Origin: Streptomyces sp. NBC_00425
GTDB lineage: Bacteria > Actinomycetota > Actinomycetes > Streptomycetales > Streptomycetaceae
Assembly (NCBI RefSeq): GCF_036030735.1
Contig: NZ_CP107928.1
Span: 9,610,001-9,674,000 of the forward strand
Direction: 5' to 3'
DNA length: 64,000 nt
The translations under genes were made by a program, and so were the position numbers. The notes beneath the pieces were generated by a model. That model ran no database searches. It worked only from the letters and a program-made list of their open reading frames with translations, and was not told where the DNA came from. This document shows, one piece after another, positions 40,539 through 49,241 of this stretch; the stretch's first letter is position 1; the number at the start of each line of letters is the position of its first letter.

Positions 40539-41522
40539 ATGCAGCCATCCCACACCCGAGTCTTGGTTGAGGCGGCCTATGCAGCCGGAGCCGGTGACCG
40601 GCGCGAGGCCGCGATGACGGTGCTGAGGCTGCTTGAGCCGGTGACCCATCACGACGCCAGCGCCCTCATGCTCTGGGACCCGATGGCCCGTGCGCACCGC
40701 GCACTCGCTGTGGTCACCTACGGTGATGAAACGGTTGCCGCATTGGGTGACCGCTATGCGGCGAGCGCAGAGAACCGGCCGGTCCGGGAGCGGCACCTGC
40801 CGTTGCGGATCGACGACATGCCGGGCGATTACCGACGGTCCCCGATGTACCGAGAGGTGCTCGGACCTGCTGGCTTCGCAGACGGCATGACCGCCTGCCT
40901 CTTCTCGGACAGCGGTGTGTACACGGGCATGCTGCATTTCTCCGCGGCGGCGCGTGGCGCGTTCCGGGACGACGCGGCCGAACTCCTCAAGGCTCTGGTG
41001 CCCGCGCTGGCGCGGATGTGCGACGTGGCTCGACGGCAGACCACCGGATGCGCCATACCGCCGGGAGCGAACGCCACCCTGATCGACCACACCGGCCGTG
41101 CTTGGGCCGTCGAGACGTGCGCCCCGGCGCTCGCGCCCACGCAGCCCGAGTTCACCGGCTTTCTGCGTCGCTTCATGGCCTCGGCGCAGGTCGCCGCCAC
41201 TGGGCTGCAGGCGTCGAGTGAAGGGTGGCTCTCGCTGCAGGTCCTGAAGGTGGTCGATCCGCTGGGACGGCCAGAGCCGGCTGTACTGGTGCAGGAGCTT
41301 CCGACGGCTGGCCTGCCCTATTCACTCTCGCCGCGCGAGTACGACATCCTGAACGGGATGGCGGCAGGGTTGTCGAACCAGCAGCTGGCATCGCAGCGAG
41401 ACGTCTCCTTGCGCACGGTGACCACGCACGTGGAGCGGATCCTCCACAAGATGGGGCAGCCGTCGCGAGCCGGCGCGGTGGCGTCGGCGCTGCGCGAGGG
41501 GATTCTCAGCTTGGACCGCTGA
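40539..41522 (+). CDS. LuxR-type transcriptional regulator with GAF-like sensor domain
   Basis: Protein of 327 aa. The N-terminal about 165 residues resemble a GAF/autoinducer-type sensor (HHDASALMLWDPMARAHRALAVVTYGDETVAAL, MTACLFSDSGVYTGMLHFSAAARGAF). The C-terminus is a LuxR helix-turn-helix: YSLSPREYDILNGMAAGLSNQQLASQRDVSLRTVTTHVERILHKMG. ATG 40539 follows GAGAGGGATCCGCTG. It stands about 195 bp upstream of the permease/dimethylformamidase genes in the same direction and is the likely local regulator. Its ligand is unknown; an amide or amine is an inference from context. Confidence 0.9.
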   Translation: MQPSHTRVLVEAAYAAGAGDRREAAMTVLRLLEPVTHHDASALMLWDPMARAHRALAVVTYGDETVAALGDRYAASAENRPVRERHLPLRIDDMPGDYRRSPMYREVLGPAGFADGMTACLFSDSGVYTGMLHFSAAARGAFRDDAAELLKALVPALARMCDVARRQTTGCAIPPGANATLIDHTGRAWAVETCAPALAPTQPEFTGFLRRFMASAQVAATGLQASSEGWLSLQVLKVVDPLGRPEPAVLVQELPTAGLPYSLSPREYDILNGMAAGLSNQQLASQRDVSLRTVTTHVERILHKMGQPSRAGAVASALREGILSLDR

Positions 41523-41716
41523 CCGCCGCTGTCGGTAGGAATGCGTATTGAGGCGCAAGGTGGCCGAGCGCCATATTCGAGGTGAAGAGAAGCCCGCGCT
41601 GAAGGCGGTCCCCACCCGTCGAGCCGGCTGTTGCCGACCCCGCGTCTTCCCGCGCTGTCGCCGCTCACGGCGCCGACAGCCGACCGGGGCTCGTTCATCC
41701 CTCAGGAGGCCCGGCC

Positions 41717-43123
41717 ATGAACGTTCCAGAAGCTCCCCGAACAGTGCCCGAAAGACCTGGCGGCGCGGATGACGACAGCGCCCGGCTGCACGAGCTCGGT
41801 TACGAGCAGGAGCTCGCCCGCACGCTCAGCCTGGCCGACGTCGTCATCTACGGCCTGATCTACATGGTGCCGCTCGCCCCCGTCGCGGTGTTCGGCATCG
41901 TCTACAACATGTCCGCCGGCGCCGTCGCCGCGGTGTACGTGGTGGCTGCGATCGCGATGTTGTTCAGTGCCATCAGCTACAAGGAGATGGCGGTCCGGTT
42001 CCCGGTCGCCGGCTCGGTCTACAGCTACGTACGGATGGGCAGCAACCGCTTCCTCGGGTTCGTCTCCGGGTGGGCCATCCTGCTCGACTACCTGCTGCTG
42101 CCCGCGCTGCTGTGTGTCTTCGCGGCCAGCGCGATGACCGGAGTGGTCTCCTGGGTGCCCGCCTGGATCTGGGTGGTGATCTTCGTCGCCGCGACCGCAC
42201 TGATCAACATCATGGGCATCAGTGTCACCGCGACGATGAACAAGATCTTCCTCTACATCCAGCTGGTCGTGCTGGCCGTGTTCCTGGTCTGGGCGGCCGT
42301 GCTCATCCTCCAGGGCCGGGCGCATCTGTCACTCAACCCGTTCATCCCCGCGGACGGCGGTTCCTGGTCCCTGGTCCTCGGTGCGGTCCCCGTCGCCGCG
42401 CTCAGTTACATCGGCTTCGACGCGATCTCGACACTGAACGAGGAGGCAGAGGGCGGCGGCCGGACGGTCTCCAAGGCCACCATGATCGTCCTCTACCAGG
42501 TGACCGCGCTGTTCGTCGTGCAGGTCTTCGTGGCGGGCATCCTGGTCCCGACCGGGACGGAATTCGCCGACGGCGACCCGGTCAACAACGCCTTCTACAA
42601 CGTGGTCGGCACGGCCATGGCGGGCTGGTTCAAGACGGTCCTCCTGCTGACCGCCGCCCTGATCGCGATCTTCGCCAACACCATCGCCTCCAACGCCACC
42701 TCCGCCCGCCTGGTCTTCAGCATGGCCCGCGACGGGCAGCTGCCGAAGTTCCTGTCGCGGGTCAGCGACAGGCACCAGGTCCCCCTCAACGCGATGATCT
42801 TCATCGCGCTCCTGTCGGTGGGAGTCGGCATCCTCGGCGTGGAGCAGTCGGGACTGCTGACCACCCTGGTGACCTTCGGCGCGATCACCGCCTACGTCCT
42901 CCTCCACGTCAGCGTCTTCACCCACTTCGTCGTCCGAGGCGGCAGCCGCCGCTTCTTCGTCCACTGGGTCTCCCCGATCCTCGGCGCCGCGCTCCTCCTG
43001 GTCGCGCTGTGGAACGCGGACCCCAACGCCAAGATCGTCGGCTCGTGCTGGCTCGTTATCGGCCTCTGCGTGGCGGCGTACTTCAAGCTCACCGGCCGTT
43101 CGCTCGGCGACTCCGACGCCTGA
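41717..43123 (+). CDS. APC-superfamily amino acid/amine permease
   Basis: Protein of 468 aa with about 12 transmembrane helices. The first (LSLADVVIYGLIYMVPLAPVAVFGIVY) has the conserved unwound-helix region, and SYKEMAVRFPVAGSVYSYVRMG is the signature loop. ALSYIGFDAISTLNEEAEGGGRTVSKATM is the hallmark TM6 segment of this superfamily. It imports an amino acid, amine or amide by proton coupling. ATG 41717 has CAGGAGGCCCGGCC upstream. Its position directly before the dimethylformamidase genes suggests uptake of that enzyme's substrate, or movement of its amine product. Confidence 0.93.
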   Translation: MNVPEAPRTVPERPGGADDDSARLHELGYEQELARTLSLADVVIYGLIYMVPLAPVAVFGIVYNMSAGAVAAVYVVAAIAMLFSAISYKEMAVRFPVAGSVYSYVRMGSNRFLGFVSGWAILLDYLLLPALLCVFAASAMTGVVSWVPAWIWVVIFVAATALINIMGISVTATMNKIFLYIQLVVLAVFLVWAAVLILQGRAHLSLNPFIPADGGSWSLVLGAVPVAALSYIGFDAISTLNEEAEGGGRTVSKATMIVLYQVTALFVVQVFVAGILVPTGTEFADGDPVNNAFYNVVGTAMAGWFKTVLLLTAALIAIFANTIASNATSARLVFSMARDGQLPKFLSRVSDRHQVPLNAMIFIALLSVGVGILGVEQSGLLTTLVTFGAITAYVLLHVSVFTHFVVRGGSRRFFVHWVSPILGAALLLVALWNADPNAKIVGSCWLVIGLCVAAYFKLTGRSLGDSDA

Positions 43124-43250
43124 CAGCGCTCCCGCTCACCGCCGGGCAGCACTCGGCATCGGCCCGAGACGCCGTCACCTTGAGGCACAGGCCAGCCCCA
43201 GTCGCGGCCCGGCGGTCGCGAGTCCCCTCACACAGGAAAGGCACCCTCCC

Positions 43251-43313
43251 GTGAGCCCATCGTCCTTGTCCCACCGCACCGCGACGGTGTCCCAGCAGCA
43301 AGAGGTGAACTGA
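43251..43313 (+). CDS. possible leader mini-ORF
   Basis: GTG 43251 preceded by GAAAGGCACCCTCCC opens a 20-codon frame (VSPSSLSHRTATVSQQQEVN) whose TGA overlaps the ATG of the next gene (TGATG). The spacing and overlap suggest translational coupling. It has no known family and may equally be chance. Confidence 0.3.
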   Translation: MSPSSLSHRTATVSQQQEVN

Positions 43314-43660
43314 TGCGCACCGGTGCAGACCGCTCGGCAGAGCTGCTCGAAGTGTTCCGTCTGCGCAGCGAAGAGCGCCTGCGCAAGGAGTGCACCCATG
43401 AGGTCACCGCCGCCCATGACGCGGCTCCGTCGGGACCGCACGACGACCGCACGCAACGCGTGCTGCGGGCGCTGCGCAGCCTGCCCGTCTCGGGCAAGCA
43501 CATCATCTTCTCCGAAGGCCCCGACGGCCCCTGGCGCGTGTCGAAGATCGCCCTGGGCATGCCGGGCAATCTGCTCCTGACCGAACAGTCCTTCGGGGAC
43601 TACGAAGACGCCATGCGGTACATCTTCACCGCGCGTGCCGCGGCACTCCAGCAGAACTAG
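43313..43660 (+). CDS. N,N-dimethylformamidase-like alpha (small) subunit
   Basis: Protein of 115 aa, close in size to the roughly 15-kDa small subunit of bacterial N,N-dimethylformamidase, and immediately upstream of the large subunit as in those operons. Sequence features: an acidic/basic helix RSAELLEVFRLRSEERLRKECTHEV, then LRALRSLPVSGKHIIFSEGPDGPWRVSKIALG and the C-terminal YEDAMRYIFTARAAAL. The small subunit is thought to stabilise the alpha2beta2 enzyme rather than catalyse. Ribosome site AAGAGGTGAAC. Identification rests on size and gene order more than on a motif. Confidence 0.78.
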   Translation: MRTGADRSAELLEVFRLRSEERLRKECTHEVTAAHDAAPSGPHDDRTQRVLRALRSLPVSGKHIIFSEGPDGPWRVSKIALGMPGNLLLTEQSFGDYEDAMRYIFTARAAALQQN

Positions 43661-43677
43661 AAAGAAACGAGAAGGTC

Positions 43678-45993
43678 ATGGCACTCGCGAGCGGCCGCAC
43701 GACGACCCAGAACGTCTTCGGCTACACCGATCGCCTCGCCGCCCGCCCTGGCGAGCAACTGTCGTTCCACATCAGCTGTGAAGGCCCGCCGGCCTACGAC
43801 GCCGCCCTGGTGCGCCTGCGGCACGGCTACGACGGGCAGGCGGGGCCCGGCTTCCTGGAGACCGAGGTCCCCTCCGCCATCGACGGCACGTACCCGGGGC
43901 AGTACTACGCCTGCCAGCCCGGCTCCTATGTCGAAGTCCCCGACCCAAAGGGCCTGCTGGCGACCCCTGACGCGCTGGTCATCCGCGCCTCCGTCTTCCC
44001 GACGCTGCCGCGCGACAACCGCTCGGGGAGTCTGGGCGCCTATCGGGTCAGCCAGAGCTCGGTCGGCTTCACCGGCGAACGCCAGGCGGTCATGGGCACC
44101 TGGGACGCGGCGACCATGACCGGCTGGGCCCTGCTGCTCGACGAGGGCAAGCCGTCTTTCGTATGGAGCGAGGGCGGTCAGCGGCGGACCCTCACCCTGG
44201 AACAGGAGCTGACGGCCCACCAGTGGTACCGGCTCGAGGTCGAACTGCCACGTTCGGAGGGGCAGATCACCCTGCGGCAGGCTCCGCTGGACCACTGCGC
44301 GGACCGGGTGGCACCGGCCGCCGCAGCCGCCGTACCCGAGCAGGCGAGCGCCCCCTCCTCGGCGGTCTGGACGGCTTCCTCGATGCCGTTCCGTATCGGC
44401 GCGCTGGCTCGCGGGGACGGTGACCGGCTGCTCGCGGCAACCGCGTTCAACGGGAAGATCGGTGGCATCCGCGTCGAACGCGCCACCGACGACGCCTCCA
44501 GGACGCGCGAGCCGGTTGCTGCCTGGCATTTCGGCCGCAGCGAGCGCCCCGACGGGCTGCTGCTGTGGGATGTGGTCGACGAGGGGCCGCACATGCTGCA
44601 CGGCCGCTGCGTGAACGCGCCCGTCCGGGGCGTTACCGGGCCCACCTTCCAAGGTGTCGTGGAGGACTTCCGGCTCGCGCCGGACGAGTTCGACGCCATC
44701 CACTTCCATGACGACGACACCGCTGACGCCCAGTGGCCCGCGGCGTTCACCTTCGAGGTGCCCGAGGACCTGCCCAGCGGCGTCTACGCGGTGCGGCTGC
44801 GGGCCGAGGGCATCGAGCAGCACGTGCCCTTCCTCGTCGGGCCCGGCCGCCGGCGCAAGGACGTCGCCATCCTGTTCCCCACCGCGACCTACCTGGCTTA
44901 CGCCAACGACCGGATCGCCTTCGAGGCGGACGGTATGGAGATGCTCCTCGGGCACACGCCCATCGTCCACAAGGAAGACCTGGTCCTGCAGGACCACCCC
45001 GAGTTCGGCCGCTCCCTGTACGAGATCCACAATGACGGGTCCGGCGTGGTGTTCGGCAGCGTCCGCCGCCCGCTGATCAGTCTGCAGCCGCGGTACCGGG
45101 CCTCGTTCATGAGCGAAGGTCCCTGGGGTCTGCCCGCCGACTTGTCCCTGGTGCACTGGCTGGAGACGACGGAGTGCGAGTTCGACGCCCTCAGCGACGA
45201 GGACCTCGACCGGGAAGGCTACGACCTGCTGCGCGAATACCGCGTTGTGATCACCGGAAGCCACCCCGAATACGTCACGCGGCGCGAGCTTGACGCCCTT
45301 GAGGAGTTCACCGCGAACGGCGGTCGGCTGATGTACCTGGGCGGCAACGGGTTCTTCGCGACAGTCTCCTACGACCCCGACGCCCCGCACCTGATGGAGC
45401 TGCGCCGGGCCGACGGCGGCACGCGCCCCCACCAGTCCCCCTTCGCCGAACGCCGCCACACCACCTCGGGCGAGGCCAGCGGCCTGTGGCGCAACAAGGG
45501 CAAGGCACCACAGCGTCTTGTAGGAGTAGGCATGGCGGCCCAGGGCTTCGACCGCTGCACCTACTACGAGCGCCTTGCGGACAGCCGGGATCCGCGTGCG
45601 GCCTTCATCTTCGAAGGCGTCGGCGAGAACGAGCTCCTGGGCGACTTCGGCATCATCGGTGGTGGCGCGGCCGGTGCCGAGATCGACTGCTGGAACCCGG
45701 CGCTCGGCTCGCCGCCCGGAACCCTGGTCCTGGCCACCTCCGGGCCCTTCTCCGACAGCTACCTGCTGGTGACCGAGGAGATCTTCGAGATGCTCCCGGG
45801 GATGGGCGGAACCGAGCAGCCGGCGGTCCGCGCGGACATGGTCTACTGCGCGCTGGAGGGCGGCGGCGGCTTCTTCTCGGTCGGATCCATCGCCTGGACC
45901 GGGTCGCTGTCCCACAACGGGTACGACAACAACATCGCGAAGATCACAGACAACGTACTGCGGCGCTTCCGCGACGAGAAGCCACTGGAGTAG
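43678..45993 (+). CDS. N,N-dimethylformamidase-like beta (large) subunit
   Basis: Protein of 771 aa, the length of known large subunits (about 760). These enzymes hydrolyse N,N-dimethylformamide and related amides to amine plus formate, using a single Fe held by two Tyr and one Glu. From memory the ligands in the Paracoccus enzyme are Tyr399, Tyr440 and Glu521. Equivalents here are Tyr405 or Tyr408 (FPTATYLAYAN), Tyr448 (SLYEIHNDGSG) and Glu531 (GSHPEYVTRREL), with closely matching spacing. An N-terminal lectin-like region with WTASSMPFRIGAL and a C-terminal flavodoxin-like/beta region (GNGFFATVSYDPD) fit. The small-subunit gene ends 17 bp upstream. ATG 43678 follows AGAAACGAGAAGGTC. Natural substrate unknown. 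Confidence 0.88.
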   Translation: MALASGRTTTQNVFGYTDRLAARPGEQLSFHISCEGPPAYDAALVRLRHGYDGQAGPGFLETEVPSAIDGTYPGQYYACQPGSYVEVPDPKGLLATPDALVIRASVFPTLPRDNRSGSLGAYRVSQSSVGFTGERQAVMGTWDAATMTGWALLLDEGKPSFVWSEGGQRRTLTLEQELTAHQWYRLEVELPRSEGQITLRQAPLDHCADRVAPAAAAAVPEQASAPSSAVWTASSMPFRIGALARGDGDRLLAATAFNGKIGGIRVERATDDASRTREPVAAWHFGRSERPDGLLLWDVVDEGPHMLHGRCVNAPVRGVTGPTFQGVVEDFRLAPDEFDAIHFHDDDTADAQWPAAFTFEVPEDLPSGVYAVRLRAEGIEQHVPFLVGPGRRRKDVAILFPTATYLAYANDRIAFEADGMEMLLGHTPIVHKEDLVLQDHPEFGRSLYEIHNDGSGVVFGSVRRPLISLQPRYRASFMSEGPWGLPADLSLVHWLETTECEFDALSDEDLDREGYDLLREYRVVITGSHPEYVTRRELDALEEFTANGGRLMYLGGNGFFATVSYDPDAPHLMELRRADGGTRPHQSPFAERRHTTSGEASGLWRNKGKAPQRLVGVGMAAQGFDRCTYYERLADSRDPRAAFIFEGVGENELLGDFGIIGGGAAGAEIDCWNPALGSPPGTLVLATSGPFSDSYLLVTEEIFEMLPGMGGTEQPAVRADMVYCALEGGGGFFSVGSIAWTGSLSHNGYDNNIAKITDNVLRRFRDEKPLE

Positions 45994-46322
45994 GCCGCCC
46001 CTGTTGCCGAAGGTGATGCGCTCCGCCAGCCGGGCGCATCACCTTCCGAAATCCGGCTGCGCATCCAGCACATGGAGCAGGGGCACAGGCCACTCTCTGC
46101 GGCGGCTTCCGCGCTCCCGATACCCGGCACCGCTCTGGTGCTTGGCAGGAGTCGGGGCAAGTGGAAATTCACGGCCCTGGCAGCCGGTCAAATCGCCGCC
46201 GTGCTGGTGCTGCCGTCCTCATTCCCCGTCCCTGGCCCAGCGGCTGTCGTCCGACGTCGCCCCCAGGCAGCCGAAGCCAAAGAAGCACGCGAGGAACCAC
46301 CAATGTGCCGACTGGAGACCCA
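45994..46322. other. intergenic gap with terminator
   Basis: The 329 bp between the dimethylformamidase and aldehyde dehydrogenase genes contain a strong hairpin (46009-46046). A possible 84-codon frame (46072-46326) has stop TGA overlapping the dehydrogenase GTG. Its product has a hydrophobic stretch (FTALAAGQIAAVLVLP) but no family I know, so I leave it uncalled. Confidence 0.5.
46009..46046 (+). terminator. hairpin terminator
   Basis: Stem GAAGGTGATGCGC/GCGCATCACCTTC (13 bp, perfect) with a 12-base loop, 16 bp after the large-subunit stop codon. Confidence 0.85.
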
Positions 46323-47762
46323 GTGACCACCGTTCTGCGCACGCTGCGAAACTACATCGGCGGCGAGTCCCTGGACGCCGCCGAAGGGCAGACCATCGAG
46401 ATCGTCAACCCGGTGACCGGCGAGTCCTACGCGACCTCGCCGTTGTCCGGCCGGGAGGACGTCGACGCCGCCATGGCCGCGGCCGCGGCCGCGTTCCCGG
46501 CGTGGCGCGACACCACCCCGGCCGAGCGACAGCGCCTGCTGCTGAAGATCGCGGACGCTTTCGAGGCAAGGGCCGGGGAACTCGTCGCCGTCGAGTCCGA
46601 GAACACTGGCAAGCCCCTAGGGCTGACGGCGAGCGAAGAGGTGCCACCGATGGTGGACCAGATCCGCTTTTTCGCCGGCGCCGCGCGCCTGCTGGAGGGC
46701 CGATCGGCCGGTGAGTACATGGACGGCATGACCTCCATCGTCAGGCGTGAGCCCGTCGGGGTCTGCGCGCAGGTCGCACCGTGGAACTACCCGATGCTGA
46801 TGGCGGTCTGGAAGTTCGCCCCGGCGCTCGCCGCAGGCAATACGGTGGTCCTGAAGCCGTCGGACACCACCCCGGCCTCTACCCTGCTGATGGCCGCGAT
46901 CATCGGGTCCATCCTGCCCAAGGGCGTATTCAACGTCGTCTGCGGTGACCGCGACACCGGCAGCCTGATGGTTGAACACCCCACCCCGGCGATGGTCTCC
47001 ATCACCGGCTCCGTACGAGCCGGCAGGCAAGTCGCCGAGTCCGCGGCCAGGGACGTCAAGCGCGTTCACCTGGAGCTGGGCGGCAAGGCGCCGGTCGTCG
47101 TATTCGCCGACGCCGACATCGCCCAGGCCGTCGAGTGCATCTCGGTGGCCGGCTTCTTCAACGCCGGTCAGGACTGCACGGCCGCGACCCGCGTCCTCGT
47201 GCAGGAGTCGGTTCACGACGAGTTCGTGACGGCGCTGGCGAGGGCCGCCACCGGCACAAAGACCGGCCGACCCGACGACCCGGACGTTCTGTGCGGACCG
47301 CTCAACAACGCCAACCAGCTCACGCAGGTCTCCGGCTTCATCGAGCGTCTGCCCGCCCACGCCAAGATCGAGGCAGGCGGCCATCGCGTCGGCAACAAGG
47401 GCTATTTCTACGCCCCCACCGTCGTCTCCGGCCTCAAGCAGGACGACGAGATCATCCAGAACGAGGTGTTCGGCCCGGTCATCACGGTCCAGCCCTTCCG
47501 CGACGAGGCACAGGCCCTGGATTACGCCAACGGCGTCGACTACGCCCTGGCCTCGTCGGTGTGGACCAAGGACCACGCACGCGCGATGCGCATGTCCAAA
47601 ACGATGGACTTCGGCTGCGTGTGGATCAACACCCACATCCCACTGGTCGCCGAGATGCCCCATGGCGGCTTCAAACAATCCGGCTACGGCAAGGATCTGT
47701 CCGCGTACGGCTTCGAGGACTACACCCGTATCAAGCACGTCATGACGTCACTGGACGCGTGA
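46323..47762 (+). CDS. aldehyde dehydrogenase (betaine/aminobutyraldehyde type)
   Basis: NAD(P)-dependent aldehyde dehydrogenase of 479 aa. Catalytic Cys285 (FFNAGQDCTAATR), general-base Glu251 (HLELGGKAPVVVF), cofactor Lys in VVLKPSDTTP and the SITGSVRAGRQV glycine motif are all present. PWNYPMLMAVWKFAPALAAGN and the C-terminal VWINTHIPLVAEMPHGGFKQSGYGKDLS are characteristic of the amino- and betaine-aldehyde branch. The start is GTG 46323, chosen by family N-terminus. It lies downstream of the amidase genes but behind a terminator, so it probably has its own promoter. It may oxidise an aldehyde from the released amine; this is inference. Confidence 0.93.
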   Translation: MTTVLRTLRNYIGGESLDAAEGQTIEIVNPVTGESYATSPLSGREDVDAAMAAAAAAFPAWRDTTPAERQRLLLKIADAFEARAGELVAVESENTGKPLGLTASEEVPPMVDQIRFFAGAARLLEGRSAGEYMDGMTSIVRREPVGVCAQVAPWNYPMLMAVWKFAPALAAGNTVVLKPSDTTPASTLLMAAIIGSILPKGVFNVVCGDRDTGSLMVEHPTPAMVSITGSVRAGRQVAESAARDVKRVHLELGGKAPVVVFADADIAQAVECISVAGFFNAGQDCTAATRVLVQESVHDEFVTALARAATGTKTGRPDDPDVLCGPLNNANQLTQVSGFIERLPAHAKIEAGGHRVGNKGYFYAPTVVSGLKQDDEIIQNEVFGPVITVQPFRDEAQALDYANGVDYALASSVWTKDHARAMRMSKTMDFGCVWINTHIPLVAEMPHGGFKQSGYGKDLSAYGFEDYTRIKHVMTSLDA

Positions 47763-47889
47763 CGCCCGCGCCGACGCCGCCAGTGCCAAGCCGGATCGCC
47801 CAGCCGGGATCCCGACATCCGCCCGAAGTGAGGAAGGGATCCGCCGCGGAGGAGTCCGAGAACCCCTCTGAACTGGAGCAACGTCCGGG

Positions 47890-48830
47890 GAGCCGGGTTC
47901 TCCTCGTCCATCCTGGACGCGTTCGGGACACAAGGATAGGAACAGACCGATCTCCAGCCAGATCTGGTTCCGGGCGAAGTCGTGCAGGGGGAGGTTGCGC
48001 AGGCCGGTGTCATGGGCGTTGCGGATGCGGTCCTTGCAGCGGGCGCGCTGGCGGTGGCTCAGCTCGAGCCCGGCGATCGCCTTGCCGGGGGTGTTGGTAG
48101 GTAGCAAGCAGGTGATGCGCATGCCGTCGGCGTCGGTGAAGCGGAGTTGGGCGCCGGAGTGTGGACGTTCCTCGCGGACGATCAGGCGCATCCCCTTCGG
48201 CAACCCGTCAGGCAGTCCCGGCGAGTTCGGCGACCCAGGCGCCGTCGCGGATCTGGCAGTCCGGATCGACGGCGGGTGTCCAGGCCGATGTCGCGATCTT
48301 CAGTACGGCGTGTTGGGTGGTATCGGTGATGGTCCTGCCGACCGAGTAGGACAGCCACCGGCCGCGTGCGGTGAGCCAGTCGAGGAACTCGTTGGTGCCG
48401 CCGCCGGAGTCGGTGCGGATCAGGGTGCGGCGCCCGCGCCGGTAGGTCTTGGGGAGGTGAGCCAGGGCCAGTTCGGTGGCGGTGCTGCGGTCGGCGGCGG
48501 TGTTGCTGCCCGCCTTCCCCGCCCTGGGCGCAGACGACCGGCTCACCGGCACCGCCCGCCCCGTGGTCGACGAAACCCCATGATCGGATGGTGGCCGAAT
48601 GTCCGCTTCTAGGTCGCGGTGACATCCTTCTTGTCGGAGTGCGCGATCACCAGCACCCGTCCAGGTCCACGATCACCTGTCCGCTCGCGGACCTGGGAGC
48701 GGGCCCGGCGGAACGCGGTCAGCGCCCGCTTCCCGCCCGTGTCGATGAGGCGGGAGCCCGTCGGGTCGGAGGCCACCGGCCCGAACAACGCCGGCTCGGC
48801 CCGCAGCGGCGCGGCGGCCGCCGGGGGGCG
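47890..48830 (-). pseudogene. IS1380-family transposase relic, several frameshifts
   Basis: Reading the minus strand from 48830, successive frames give RAGGLRPDGLPPHR, IRSWGFVDHGAGGAGEPVVCAQGG, then HLPKTYRRGRRTLIRTDSGGGTNEFLDWLTARGRWLSYSVGRTITDTTQ. Next is DCQIRDGAWVAELAG, and after a stop PKGMRLIVREERPHSGAQLRFTDADGMRITC and NLPLHDFARNQIWLEI. These are IS1380 transposase blocks in order (DSGGGT around the second catalytic Asp). At least three frame changes and a disrupted C-terminus make it a dead copy. The flanking stretches 47763-47889 and 48831-49241 show no gene. Confidence 0.75.
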
Positions 48831-49241
48831 TCCGGGTGGAGCTGGCGGCGCTCTGGGATGCCGTGTCGGCCCAGCGCTCGGGGCGGGTGTGGGTGAGTGC
48901 TTCGGCGGTGCTGTGGGTGGGGGCGGCGGTCAGGTCGTGGGTGGTCGCCGCGTCCGTCGAAGTCTGCGCAGCGAAGGAGCCGCAGTGCTGTCGATCGTCC
49001 AGGAGCTCTCCGGCCACCGCGATCTCGGCGGGCTGCGCACGGTGGTGGTGCCCTTCGATACCACCGTGCTCCGCCGGCGAACGTTCAGGACGAACCGGTA
49101 GCCGCAACCTCGGGCGGGTGGCGCCGATCGCTGTGCTCGACGTATCGGGGATCAGCGAAGCCGCCCGCTCCGCTAACATGTTCGAGCTCACGAGAATTAT
49201 GTTGAAATGACAAAACGGCTGAAAAATTGATATCTAGGGTA

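Noticed and set aside
43657..45915. 752-codon minus-strand frame opposite the dimethylformamidase gene
   Set aside because: Low-complexity shadow frame; the plus-strand reading matches a known enzyme in length and motifs.
46072..46326. 84-codon frame ending over the aldehyde dehydrogenase start
   Set aside because: It begins downstream of a terminator, lacks a clear ribosome site and has no recognisable family. The overlap with the GTG is suggestive but not enough.
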